DNA of 64,000 bases from an uncultured Lachnospiraceae bacterium. GTDB lineage: Bacteria; Bacillota; Clostridia; Lachnospirales; Lachnospiraceae. Location of the stretch: positions 1 through 64,000 of the forward strand of contig CACWJQ010000015.1 of NCBI GenBank assembly GCA_902761225.1, given 5' to 3'. Below, in pieces: positions 53,645 to 61,318 of the stretch. The notes beneath the pieces were generated by a model. The model was not told the origin of the DNA and made no database searches. It saw only the letters and a list, made by a program, of their open reading frames with translations. The position numbers and the translations under genes are program-made. The first letter of the stretch is position 1. Each line of letters starts with the position of its first letter.

Positions 53645-53667
53645 TTAAGTATTCTTGTAATACTTAA
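53645..53667. promoter_or_regulatory. NrtR operator, downstream copy
   Basis: TTAAGTATT-N5-AATACTTAA, a perfect 23-bp palindrome, just downstream of the -10 of the nrtR operon, over the expected transcription start. Confidence 0.75.
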
Positions 53668-53677
53668 GTCTGAATCC

Positions 53678-53705
53678 ATTATACACTATTTAAGTATTAT
53701 TGCAA
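53678..53705 (-). promoter_or_regulatory. Promoter of the NAD-salvage operon
   Basis: Minus strand: -35 TTGCAA (53700-53705), 16 bases, -10 TATAAT (53678-53683). Both operators touch it, so binding should shut the operon. Confidence 0.78.
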
Positions 53706-53712
53706 TACTTAT
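53690..53712. promoter_or_regulatory. NrtR operator, upstream copy
   Basis: TTAAGTATT-N5-AATACTTA, the same palindrome as at 53645-53667 with one base different in the last position. It overlaps the -35. The centres are 45 bp apart. Confidence 0.72.
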
Positions 53713-53721
53713 TTTTAAAAA

Positions 53722-53782
53722 TATAAAAATACCCTCCGTCATCTCCGCATATCATCTGTCTGCAAAGAATGTCAGAGGGTAT
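53722..53782 (-). terminator. Possible terminator after the phosphatase gene
   Basis: Minus strand: CCCTCTGACAT pairs imperfectly with ATGACGGAGGG over a long loop, followed by TATTTTTATATTTTT. It separates the phosphatase gene from the NAD operon promoter. Confidence 0.5.
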
Positions 53783-53785
53783 GAA

Positions 53786-54241
53786 TTACTCCGAAAGACA
53801 TTTTGCAAGGAGAGCTTCGCAGCCTTCCAGGATCTGCTTATATACTCCCTTGAAATCCCCGGTATACCAGGGATCATCGATATCCTCAGGATGCGTGGTG
53901 AAATCCATAAGAAGATGAACCTTTCCCTCCGGATCACCGCCGAGGATACGGTTCATGTAACTTAAGTTAAGATTCTCCATTCCGATTATGTAATCATACT
54001 CTTCATAATCGTCACGCCTAAGCTGCCTTGCCCTCTTGCCCTCACAGGATATCCCGTGGCGTGCAAGCTCAGCCCGTGCAGGAGGATAGACAGGATTACC
54101 TATCTCCTCAGTACTTGTTGCCGCAGATGCGATCTCAAATGCATCCGACAGCCCCCTCTTTTCAACCAGATCCTTCATCACGAATTCTGCCATTGGGGAA
54201 CGGCATATGTTGCCCCAGCAGACGAACAGTACTCTTGTCAT
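53786..54241 (-). CDS. Low-molecular-weight protein-tyrosine phosphatase
   Basis: A 151-residue phosphatase. The catalytic P-loop is CWGNICRSPMAEF (C-x5-R, Cys8), and the general acid Asp is in DIDDPWYTGD near residue 122. These enzymes dephosphorylate tyrosines, often on capsule-synthesis kinases; no kinase is adjacent. Residue Trp after the Cys is less common but tolerated. It lies between the TA pair and the NAD operon. Confidence 0.94.
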   Translation of the reverse strand: MTRVLFVCWGNICRSPMAEFVMKDLVEKRGLSDAFEIASAATSTEEIGNPVYPPARAELARHGISCEGKRARQLRRDDYEEYDYIIGMENLNLSYMNRILGGDPEGKVHLLMDFTTHPEDIDDPWYTGDFKGVYKQILEGCEALLAKCLSE

Positions 54242-54324
54242 GTCTCAAACCTTCTATTTTACTGGATTTCTCGTTTTATGAGCTTGATATAATTTGACGT
54301 ATTTTGATGGGCAAAAGGTGCAAA

Positions 54325-54354
54325 AAAGGTGCAAATCATGAACATTTGCACCCG
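54325..54354 (-). terminator. Terminator after the toxin gene
   Basis: Minus strand: GGTGCAAAT-GTTCATG-ATTTGCACC followed by TTTTTT. It ends the antitoxin-toxin transcript. Confidence 0.88.
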
Positions 54355-54361
54355 GACCAAA

Positions 54362-54694
54362 TCATGAAATTGACTTAAGTATTTTGTCCTGATCACGTTT
54401 TCCATACACCAATCGGAGAATAACTATATTCCTCTCCTCGTCATCGACTATATAATAGCATATATAATTATCGACAAGAAATCTGCGTACATCATTTCTT
54501 TTCAGATGCTCATTTTCCACTAATCTCCCGCTATTTGGCGTTTTACAGATTTCATCTATCTTCTTCTCCAGTTCATCCGCAAATCCAGAGGCCGCATCCG
54601 GATTAGATAGTTCTTCTGCAATATACTCAAATGTTTCATCAATATCCGCCTCAGCAATTTCAGTAAGAACATACCCATATTTCCTAGATGCCAT
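54362..54694 (-). CDS. RelE/ParE-family toxin
   Basis: A 110-residue toxin. The pattern is that of RelE/ParE: YGYVLTEIAEADIDETFEYIAEEL, then DELEKKIDEICKTPNSGRLV, RFLVDNYICYYIVDDEERNIVILRLVYGKRD. The last helix before the C-terminus carries basic residues. RelE members cut mRNA on the ribosome, ParE members poison gyrase; the sequence alone does not settle which. Its start overlaps the antitoxin stop by 11 bases. Confidence 0.88.
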   Translation of the reverse strand: MASRKYGYVLTEIAEADIDETFEYIAEELSNPDAASGFADELEKKIDEICKTPNSGRLVENEHLKRNDVRRFLVDNYICYYIVDDEERNIVILRLVYGKRDQDKILKSIS

Positions 54695-54941
54695 GCTTTT
54701 TCCTCAGCTTACTTATAGCAGACTTTCCTTCTACCACCTTGCCATTCTCCCAATCTGCAATACCCTGATTTACAAGAGTTGCCTCACCGATTTTACGCAT
54801 AGTTCTCTCATAGTAATCGATATCCATAACCACCAGCCTGCCATATCCGTTCTTAGTCACAAATACAGGTTCATTCGACTCTGCACATAGCTTTTCTATT
54901 TCTACTGTATTTTTCAAGTCTCTCATTGGAACAATCTGCAT
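54684..54941 (-). CDS. Phd/YefM-type antitoxin
   Basis: An 85-residue antitoxin. The N-terminal DNA-binding half begins IVPMRDLKNTVEIEKLCAES and goes on NEPVFVTKNGYGRLVVMDIDYYER, the Phd/YefM pattern; the C-terminal half is the helical tail that neutralises the toxin. GGGAGG precedes the ATG. An operator-promoter lies upstream (54955-54992). The pair forms a type II toxin-antitoxin module. Confidence 0.9.
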   Translation of the reverse strand: MQIVPMRDLKNTVEIEKLCAESNEPVFVTKNGYGRLVVMDIDYYERTMRKIGEATLVNQGIADWENGKVVEGKSAISKLRKKHGI

Positions 54942-54954
54942 AATGCGCCTCCCT

Positions 54955-54992
54955 TGTGGCTAAATTATATATCGCATTCAGCCACACTTCAA
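54955..54992 (-). promoter_or_regulatory. Toxin-antitoxin promoter with inverted repeat
   Basis: TGTGGCT at 54955 and AGCCACA at 54980 form an inverted repeat around the -10 TATAAT (54964-54969); the -35 TTGAAG is at 54987-54992, 17 bases away. The antitoxin would block its own promoter here. Confidence 0.75.
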
Positions 54993-55061
54993 CATTTTAT
55001 TGCATTTGCTCCCGTAATATGAATTTTGACCTGCATTTGCTCCAAAATGTATCGAAACCAT

Positions 55062-55712
55062 TTACAAAGTACTCTTCTGCTTGAAAAGCTTATGCTGTCT
55101 GGCAATGATCTTTTTTATGGTTTGTGAATAGTCTCGCTTCTCCTCATAGTTTCCTTGTTCAGGTGAATAACATTTGTATGTCGCAAACATCTCTATTTTC
55201 TGTTCTTCCTTTTTAAAATCTTTATATGGAGTATAGGTAAATGTTCCCTTACAATTTTCTTCATGCCATCTCCTCTGCTTAACGGTTCTTTTGTTATAGC
55301 AATCCTCACATAATGGCTCCACCCATCCGTCGGTAAGCACCGGCGAATTAATACGTCCGCATGAAAGACAGAAAAAGCCGGAAATGTAGTCATATTTTGA
55401 TTCCAGCCTCAACACTTCACCGGGTGCATCGTTCGAGTACAACCTAAGAGTTCCATACTTTTCCTTAACCTCAATCCATTGAAAATCATTCAGGTAATGA
55501 TTCCGGATCAGCACTTCCCGATATTCCTCAAGCATTATTTTTCCAAAAGCTCTTTTCCAACCGTTTGGTACATCATCATACATCGTATAACTGTAGTCTT
55601 TAACATTATTCCTATGCCAATCAACTATTGCTATCCATGGATATCTTTTCACCAGTTTTTTATTCCTGAGCATTTTAGTTTTTCTTCTTTTGGCTTCTCT
55701 TTTTCTGCTCAT
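55062..55712 (-). CDS. Unknown protein A of the XRE-linked pair
   Basis: A 216-residue basic protein I cannot assign. It has a single CxxC...CxxC pair (CLSCGRINSPV and CEDCYNKR, about residues 110-140), likely a structural zinc site, and a highly basic start (SRKREAKRRKTKMLRNKK) that suggests nucleic-acid contact. The rest is rich in Tyr, Lys and Glu. The codon use is more AT-rich than the main chromosome, like its neighbours to 57 kb. The ATG was chosen 9 bases after AGGAG. Its gene overlaps unknown B by 38 bases, so both come from one transcript. Confidence 0.6.
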   Translation of the reverse strand: MSRKREAKRRKTKMLRNKKLVKRYPWIAIVDWHRNNVKDYSYTMYDDVPNGWKRAFGKIMLEEYREVLIRNHYLNDFQWIEVKEKYGTLRLYSNDAPGEVLRLESKYDYISGFFCLSCGRINSPVLTDGWVEPLCEDCYNKRTVKQRRWHEENCKGTFTYTPYKDFKKEEQKIEMFATYKCYSPEQGNYEEKRDYSQTIKKIIARQHKLFKQKSTL

Positions 55713-56445
55713 CTTCGTCATCTCCTAAAAATATTTCTTCTGCGGTTTTTCCGGGGTAGAATTTCCGTTCTTCCTCTCTATCTGAATTGCGTAGCTTTGC
55801 AAAATGTTCATTCATGGTTTTAAAGACTTTCTTAACAAGCGTCTTCTTACCATGTAGCAATAACCCGTTTATCAAATCCGTATATTCGGAATAAACTGTC
55901 AATTTATCTCCGTCTTTATATATCAGATCTATGTGTGTATCCTTGAATAAATGGTTTTCCACAATATAACTATAGCTAATGTCCACAACGTTTTTCGTAT
56001 CGACCCAACGATTAACTCCACTGCAGGTTATCCGGGTATAGGTGTCCTGTGGTGGTTGATGTTCGTATGCATCATAGCATTCCGAAATCCTATATCCGGG
56101 TTCATCGTATTCGTCATCCGGGTCATAATAATATAAACTCCCTTTATAATCGGGAGCACCCACATAGGCATGAACTCCTTTCTCGCCTTCCCAGATAAGA
56201 CCAAAGAAATCCGTCCACTCAACCGAACGCAATCCAAACCTGGCAACATCCCGCTCGATGGAATAGAAATCCGGCAAAAGATCATTGCTTTGATATATTT
56301 CCTTACTTCTCCGAGCTCGCGTTTCTATGTATCGCTCTCTTTGCTCGATGCTATTTTTCAACTGCCATCTCCATCTTTCCGGAAAATATTCTATATAATC
56401 GTCGACATATTCCCTGATAACCCTATTATTGCTCTTTCTATTCAT
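55675..56445 (-). CDS. Unknown protein B of the XRE-linked pair
   Basis: A 256-residue soluble protein without a family I know. The first half is helical and rich in Arg and Tyr (VDDYIEYFPERWRWQLKNSI, ETRARRSKEIYQSNDLL); the middle has DPDDEYDEPGYRISECYD and the end is highly charged (DDEDEQKKRSQKKKN). Acidic and basic blocks at the end could mean a protein-protein contact. Its promoter faces that of the XRE gene at 56542-56606. Codon use is AT-rich. With protein A it looks like an accessory module controlled by XRE. Confidence 0.6.
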   Translation of the reverse strand: MNRKSNNRVIREYVDDYIEYFPERWRWQLKNSIEQRERYIETRARRSKEIYQSNDLLPDFYSIERDVARFGLRSVEWTDFFGLIWEGEKGVHAYVGAPDYKGSLYYYDPDDEYDEPGYRISECYDAYEHQPPQDTYTRITCSGVNRWVDTKNVVDISYSYIVENHLFKDTHIDLIYKDGDKLTVYSEYTDLINGLLLHGKKTLVKKVFKTMNEHFAKLRNSDREEERKFYPGKTAEEIFLGDDEDEQKKRSQKKKN

Positions 56446-56541
56446 ATCTACCTGAAATCCCCCTTTGCCCAATCTATTGCATATTCCTCGTCACTATGGC
56501 TATAGAATTCTCCTGAATCATGCCGAATAGAATCTTCTATA

Positions 56542-56606
56542 TATACTATTTGTATATATATTATACTATTTCAATAGTTGCTCGCGGTCAATACTTATAG
56601 TATATT
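56542..56606. promoter_or_regulatory. Overlapping divergent promoters of the XRE module
   Basis: Plus: -35 TTGCTC (56578-56583), 17 bases, -10 TATATT (56601-56606), for XRE. Minus: TTGACC (56586-56591) with TAGTAT or TATAAT near 56560-56568, for unknown B. TATACTATT occurs twice as a direct repeat exactly 20 bp apart (56542 and 56562), covering the minus promoter. This fits control of both directions by XRE. Confidence 0.55.
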
Positions 56607-56636
56607 TTATATACCAATTGTATTTTGAGGTGTATA

Positions 56637-56948
56637 ATGACTGAGAACTATGGAGAACAAATAAAATCCTATAGAATCAAACTAGGTCTTACCCAGAACC
56701 AGGTCGCTGCAGAAATGGATGTAACGCCCGGCTATATCAGCAATGTAGAAAACGGCCGAACTGCCATGTCACTTCGTTTTTTGATTTATTATGCCAAACT
56801 TATGGGAGTCACGCTTGATGAGCTGGTGGGGAGTCTGGAATCTGAATATACTTCGAATGCTTTAGATAACGCCTTGATGGCGGAGATATCCAAGATGGAT
56901 GATGCAGAAAAAGAAAAGCTGCTTAAGACAATTAAAATCTGGAAATAG
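56637..56948 (+). CDS. XRE-family transcriptional regulator
   Basis: A 103-residue regulator with an XRE helix-turn-helix at about residues 7-62 (IKSYRIKLGLTQNQVAAEMDVTPGYISNVENGRTAMS), followed by a helical tail with LDNALMAEISKMDDAEKEKLL, similar to SinR/SlrR-type multimer regions. GAGG stands 6 bases before ATG 56637. It faces the unknown B/A pair and shares its control region, so it probably governs them and itself. Confidence 0.88.
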   Translation: MTENYGEQIKSYRIKLGLTQNQVAAEMDVTPGYISNVENGRTAMSLRFLIYYAKLMGVTLDELVGSLESEYTSNALDNALMAEISKMDDAEKEKLLKTIKIWK

Positions 56949-56966
56949 TTCTTCCCAAGGAACGTC

Positions 56967-57017
56967 CAATCCAAAGTTTTTATGTAGCAATCTAAAGTTT
57001 TGTCGATCAATCCAAAG
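56967..57017. repeat. Three phased direct repeats CAATCCAAAG
   Basis: CAATCCAAAG at 56967, CAATCTAAAG at 56988 and CAATCCAAAG at 57008, spaced 21 and 20 bp. They lie after the XRE stop. Two helical turns of spacing is what a protein binding one face of DNA would show. Confidence 0.5.
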
Positions 57018-57022
57018 AAAAA

Positions 57023-57048
57023 GCACCCTGCATCACGCAGAGTGCTCT
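57023..57048 (-). terminator. Terminator after GH115 copy 2
   Basis: Minus strand: AGCACTCTGC-GTGAT-GCAGGGTGCT followed by TTTTT, with one mismatch. It lies 67 bases after the GH115 stop. Confidence 0.8.
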
Positions 57049-57114
57049 CATCGTTCATCTGGTGCAAAAAACAGCCGATGATTACTTAAGATCGTCACTG
57101 CTACTATCTCAAAT

Positions 57115-60039
57115 TCATTCAAAAACATAACTGTTCTTTGGGCCTAGATATGATTCTTTTGGTGGCCATTTTGTATCCCACAGAACAATTCTCTCCAGAA
57201 TCAGATTGGGACTCAGCTGGCAATATGACAATCTGTTCACTCCGGCCTTGAAGTGAATACGGGCAGATACGATTTTGGCATTCCGTCTGTTGTCTTCTGT
57301 CCACTGGGCGCTCAGGAAAACCGGCCTTGAAGAATCATAGATTGTATTGATTCGAGCCGGTTCCTCCCCATTAACACCGATCTCAAAAAACTGGAAACTC
57401 TCGTCATATACCGGAAAAGACGGCGCAAAAATGAATTCCGCATCATATTCACCCGCATCCTCTGCAAAAAACAAATACTCTGCATATGGAAGCGAACCGC
57501 TGTCTTCGTTTGTAAGATCTATCGTATTGGGATAAAGCTTCAAACCGCTGCCATGTCTGCCATACGGTTCCATAACTCTGTAACAAGCACTGTCGGTTGC
57601 CGTCATTTTCGCAAAATCACGGCCTTCCGCCACGGCATGCCCTGCATGAACCAGTATGCTTCCCTTTGAAATTTCCTTTCCGCTTTTCGCACGGCAGACG
57701 CCTTCATAGTATTCTTTTCCGCATGCCCTTACTGTAAGCGTCACGAAACACTCATCACCGTCGCTGATAATGATGGTACCGCTTGAAACGACATCGCTCG
57801 GAATAAGTTTTCTATCCACCCTTACCCGAATTCGGTCTGTTCTGTATGTTTTTCCCTCGATCAGATTGGAGAAGTTTCGTATGCATCCATCAGTTCCCTC
57901 CGAAGCAACACCAATCCAATCCTTATCTGTCGTTACGGTATAAGATATGGCGTTTTCACTTCCGCAGGAAATCTCCAAAGTAATATCATCTATATCCGGC
58001 CTTAGAAAATCGTAAAGGGTGTCCTCTCGCTTCGTATATTCCCTGCCGTCATAGAACCAGGAATCATCTGATTTGGTAACCAGCATCCTGCTTTTCCTTG
58101 AAGGATAAACATAAGTTCTCATTGGGAACTGACAGCCGGAATCATTCCAGTTTCGGAAACCGAAATGCTCCGAGAGGGCGTGTCCATAGTATTTCCCGTC
58201 TGCAAGTGCATGGAAATCATCAATCAGCTTTCGATCCGCCTCAAGGCCCGCCTCAATCTCCGCACACAGGTCGTTGGCAGTATTTCTGTTCTGATTCGCA
58301 TAATACTTGTTCCAAGCAGATGCAATCCAGGTCTTGTGCAGATTCGCCGTACCGTAAGCCGGATAATAGATAAGTTCATAGAACGCCGTACGGATTTCTT
58401 TCGGAGAGCGTTCCAAAAGCTCATCACAAAGTTTCTGTATCTTCACACATTTTTCATACAAATCCTTGGATTCATCATAATGTGCAGGATGATAGACTCT
58501 GTCGTTCATAATCTCATGCTTGCGACGCTCATTAATCAGAGTGTATTCAGATATGATTTCGCATATGGAAACCCTGTCTTCTTTGGAATAATAGTCTCCG
58601 AAGATTCTCTCCACCCAGTCCTGTACGAAACAAAAAGCGTTGTTGAGCCGGGCGGAACCGTAATTCTCCATATCAAATGCCATTTTCATTATGTAGGAAA
58701 GTTCCAATTCCTGAGATACCAGATCTCCGACATTGACAACAAGGATGTCCTGAATTCCGTAATCATAAGCAGTGCCGAGCTGATCCCAGATGCGCGGAAG
58801 ATAGGTTGACCCTATCCACTCATATGCATAAGGTCCGCCATGCATATCGACATGATAATACAAACCATATCCGCCATTACGCCCTCTGCGCTCTTTAGCA
58901 GGAAGAGTCCTGGTATAACCGAAATTGGTGTCACTGAACATAACCGTTATTCCATCCATCTCCGGATCATCGATTAAACCGGGAGTATTTTCATCACCGT
59001 AATAAAATTTTTCAACCTCCGTAAAAAGAACAAACTGTCTTGCCACTTTCGAAAGGTCCGAATTAACACATTTGCGAATCAAATCGTTCTGTGTCTTAAT
59101 GATGTCCCTCAAAAGTGCAATATTGTCTTCAAGCGATGCCTGAGCCATGATTGCGGTATCCCTCTCGCCACGCATACCCATTGTGATGACATTTTCAAAC
59201 GGCGCATTACGCTTCAGTCCATCCTCCCAGAAGCGTATGATACCTTCTCTGTTTTCCCTGAAATCCCACGCGTCTCCATAAACAGATTTCGGTCCCCTGA
59301 CCATTCTGTATTCTTCACCGGTACGCATACATGGTTCGTGATGGGACGTACTCATAACTATTCCCAGTTTATCAGCCAGTTCAGCACTCTCAAGTCCGGG
59401 GCCATCCAATGAAAAATTCGAATTCCACATAGCAGGCCACAGATAATTTGCCCTCAGACGAACCATCAATTCAAAAACTTCCGCATAGCATTCGGCATTG
59501 ATTCCACCAAAACGCTTCTTTGCCCAATTACCAAAAGCCGGCCATTCATCGTTGATAAATATCCCCCTGTACTTAACGGATGGTTCCTTCGAAATGCCAA
59601 AAAACGATTCCGAAAGAGATATCTTATCCCGAGCTGCCGGCTTAGCTCCGGACCAGTTAACAAGCGGAGATACTCCACAGCTTTCCGATACAGCAAGCAG
59701 CCCATACATAGTGCCACGTTTGTCGGCCCCCTGTATTACGATCCTATCCGCATCACCTTCTTTAACCAGGTCCACTCTGTAGACCTCCCGCTTTATGCTT
59801 CCATCCTCATTTCTCAATCCATCTGCAGACAGGATTCCTTCTTCACGCTTTACTCTAAGAAGGTCACTCTTTTCAAGGCTTCCCACAAAAATGGTTGTCC
59901 CTTCACCTGAGTCGGATACTCTGTCGCCGAAAACAAGGCGAAGGTCATTTCTGACCCATTCAGCAACCTCCCTGACACCTGCAAAATCATTTTCATCACA
60001 AATAATTCTCGTATGCGCATCAATTATCGGGCACTTCAT
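57115..60039 (-). CDS. GH115 alpha-glucuronidase, copy 2
   Basis: A 974-residue GH115 enzyme without signal peptide. Core motifs match copy 1: YRGIFINDEWPAFGNW near residue 160, YLWPAMWNSNF, MSTSHHEPCMRTGEEY, NAPFENVITMGMRGE and a C-terminal beta-domain. The flanks and the loop lengths differ, so the two are old paralogs or independently gained. GGAG lies 14 bases before the ATG, a long spacing. It probably handles xylo- or pectin-derived glucuronides. Confidence 0.94.
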   Translation of the reverse strand: MKCPIIDAHTRIICDENDFAGVREVAEWVRNDLRLVFGDRVSDSGEGTTIFVGSLEKSDLLRVKREEGILSADGLRNEDGSIKREVYRVDLVKEGDADRIVIQGADKRGTMYGLLAVSESCGVSPLVNWSGAKPAARDKISLSESFFGISKEPSVKYRGIFINDEWPAFGNWAKKRFGGINAECYAEVFELMVRLRANYLWPAMWNSNFSLDGPGLESAELADKLGIVMSTSHHEPCMRTGEEYRMVRGPKSVYGDAWDFRENREGIIRFWEDGLKRNAPFENVITMGMRGERDTAIMAQASLEDNIALLRDIIKTQNDLIRKCVNSDLSKVARQFVLFTEVEKFYYGDENTPGLIDDPEMDGITVMFSDTNFGYTRTLPAKERRGRNGGYGLYYHVDMHGGPYAYEWIGSTYLPRIWDQLGTAYDYGIQDILVVNVGDLVSQELELSYIMKMAFDMENYGSARLNNAFCFVQDWVERIFGDYYSKEDRVSICEIISEYTLINERRKHEIMNDRVYHPAHYDESKDLYEKCVKIQKLCDELLERSPKEIRTAFYELIYYPAYGTANLHKTWIASAWNKYYANQNRNTANDLCAEIEAGLEADRKLIDDFHALADGKYYGHALSEHFGFRNWNDSGCQFPMRTYVYPSRKSRMLVTKSDDSWFYDGREYTKREDTLYDFLRPDIDDITLEISCGSENAISYTVTTDKDWIGVASEGTDGCIRNFSNLIEGKTYRTDRIRVRVDRKLIPSDVVSSGTIIISDGDECFVTLTVRACGKEYYEGVCRAKSGKEISKGSILVHAGHAVAEGRDFAKMTATDSACYRVMEPYGRHGSGLKLYPNTIDLTNEDSGSLPYAEYLFFAEDAGEYDAEFIFAPSFPVYDESFQFFEIGVNGEEPARINTIYDSSRPVFLSAQWTEDNRRNAKIVSARIHFKAGVNRLSYCQLSPNLILERIVLWDTKWPPKESYLGPKNSYVFE

Positions 60040-60080
60040 TTTTTTAACACGATCTCCTTCATTCGTTAACCTGCAAAATC

Positions 60081-61073
60081 TTACACTTTAACATATCTTT
60101 GATTCTTGCTATTAGGTTTATCAGGTATTGTCATACGTATCAGTCCTAATTCAATCGCAGGATTAATATAGTTCTTTCGAAGTGTTTCTTTAGACTTTAG
60201 TCCAAGTCTGGCCATAATATCATTTGATGTGTACGGGACATCATATTCCATCAGATCAAGCATCTTTTTCACATATTCACTGGTTTCAGCATTTGCTTTA
60301 TTAACCTGCAATATGACGTCATCCAAAACCTGATCGATCATATCAAGCATAAATTCAATAAAGATGTTGGAATTACCTGACGTATTACACTTGGCAATCG
60401 CATCATAATATTGTTCCTGAAATCGCTCTATCTGGCTTTCTAATGGGATATATTCAAATACATTTCTCCAACGATATAGCAAAACCGTATGCCAAAGTCT
60501 TGCCATACGCCCGTTTCCATCAGCAAATGGATGTATAAACACAAACTCATAATGAAATACCGCCGCCATTATAAGAGGGTGTACTTTACCTTCGTATTTT
60601 TTCACCCATGAAAGCAGATCTTTCATAAGATCAGATACCATGTTTGGTGGGGGAGCAACAAATATGCACTTATCTCCGGAGAACACTCCCTCATCACCTT
60701 TACGGTAAACACCTGATTCTTTAACAGTCAGATGCGTCATTATCCCATGGATCTCTTTCAATTGTTTTGCGCTCGAAGGATCGATCTCGGAGATTTTTTC
60801 GTAAGCTGCGTAAGCATTCTTTACCTCCTGAATCTCCTTCTGATCCCCTATAACCAAATGACCGTTTATGACATCCCTAACCTCGTTTAAAGAAAGAGAG
60901 TTAGCTTCTATCTTTAGTGAAGAGTGAATCGAGCGAATACGGTTGTTTCTACGAAGATGCGGTTTAGATTCCAACTCTTTATGAGCGGTAATCTTTCCAA
61001 CTTTCTCAGAAATAGCAGATACCTGCTCCAGCATTTTTTCTGAAATTGTATAAGGCGGAATATAAGTCTCCAT
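60081..61073 (-). CDS. Fic-domain protein (class II-like)
   Basis: A 330-residue Fic protein, which transfers AMP or a similar group to target proteins. The active-site motif HPFADGNGRMAR is complete (residues 181-192), with the catalytic His. An N-terminal helix has SSLKIEAN (about 51-58), close to the inhibitory motif (S/T)xxxE(G/N) of class II Fic proteins, with Ala in place of Gly/Asn. A winged-helix-like C-terminal part (NDIMARLGLKSKETLRKNYI) follows. No toxin partner is adjacent. ATG 61073 is preferred over GTG 61085. Confidence 0.9.
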   Translation of the reverse strand: METYIPPYTISEKMLEQVSAISEKVGKITAHKELESKPHLRRNNRIRSIHSSLKIEANSLSLNEVRDVINGHLVIGDQKEIQEVKNAYAAYEKISEIDPSSAKQLKEIHGIMTHLTVKESGVYRKGDEGVFSGDKCIFVAPPPNMVSDLMKDLLSWVKKYEGKVHPLIMAAVFHYEFVFIHPFADGNGRMARLWHTVLLYRWRNVFEYIPLESQIERFQEQYYDAIAKCNTSGNSNIFIEFMLDMIDQVLDDVILQVNKANAETSEYVKKMLDLMEYDVPYTSNDIMARLGLKSKETLRKNYINPAIELGLIRMTIPDKPNSKNQRYVKV

Positions 61074-61159
61074 ATGCTTGGCCACTCCATTTCATCTTGC
61101 TTACTATCTTACTTATTATCTTACGTATTTCTTTCTTGAACGTCAATTCCTGTATTCGT

Positions 61160-61309
61160 TTAAATTGGAAGATAGTTACCAAATGCAAAACTGGATTTTC
61201 CGCTTCCAGAAACACCGGTAATTGCCGTTAATTTACCTTTAGGTATACAAATATCGATGTTTTTAAGATTATGTTTCTTAACCCCATATGCCTTTATATA
61301 GTTTCCCAT
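61160..61309 (-). pseudogene. UvrA-like protein stub
   Basis: An ATG at 61309 opens a 49-residue frame reading [20 protein letters not shown], then [22 protein letters not shown], the N-terminal start of UvrA-type ABC ATPases including the full Walker A. The reading ends in GNYLPI and a TAA; intact UvrA continues for 750-950 residues with the zinc and signature domains. So it is a truncated remnant. It starts 9 bases after the kinase-acetyltransferase fusion stop and might still be translated. Confidence 0.75.
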
Positions 61310-61318
61310 AATTTCTTC

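Noticed and set aside
54325..54354. Inverted repeat as an attachment site
   Set aside because: Stem followed by a T-run at the end of the toxin gene is fully explained as an intrinsic terminator.
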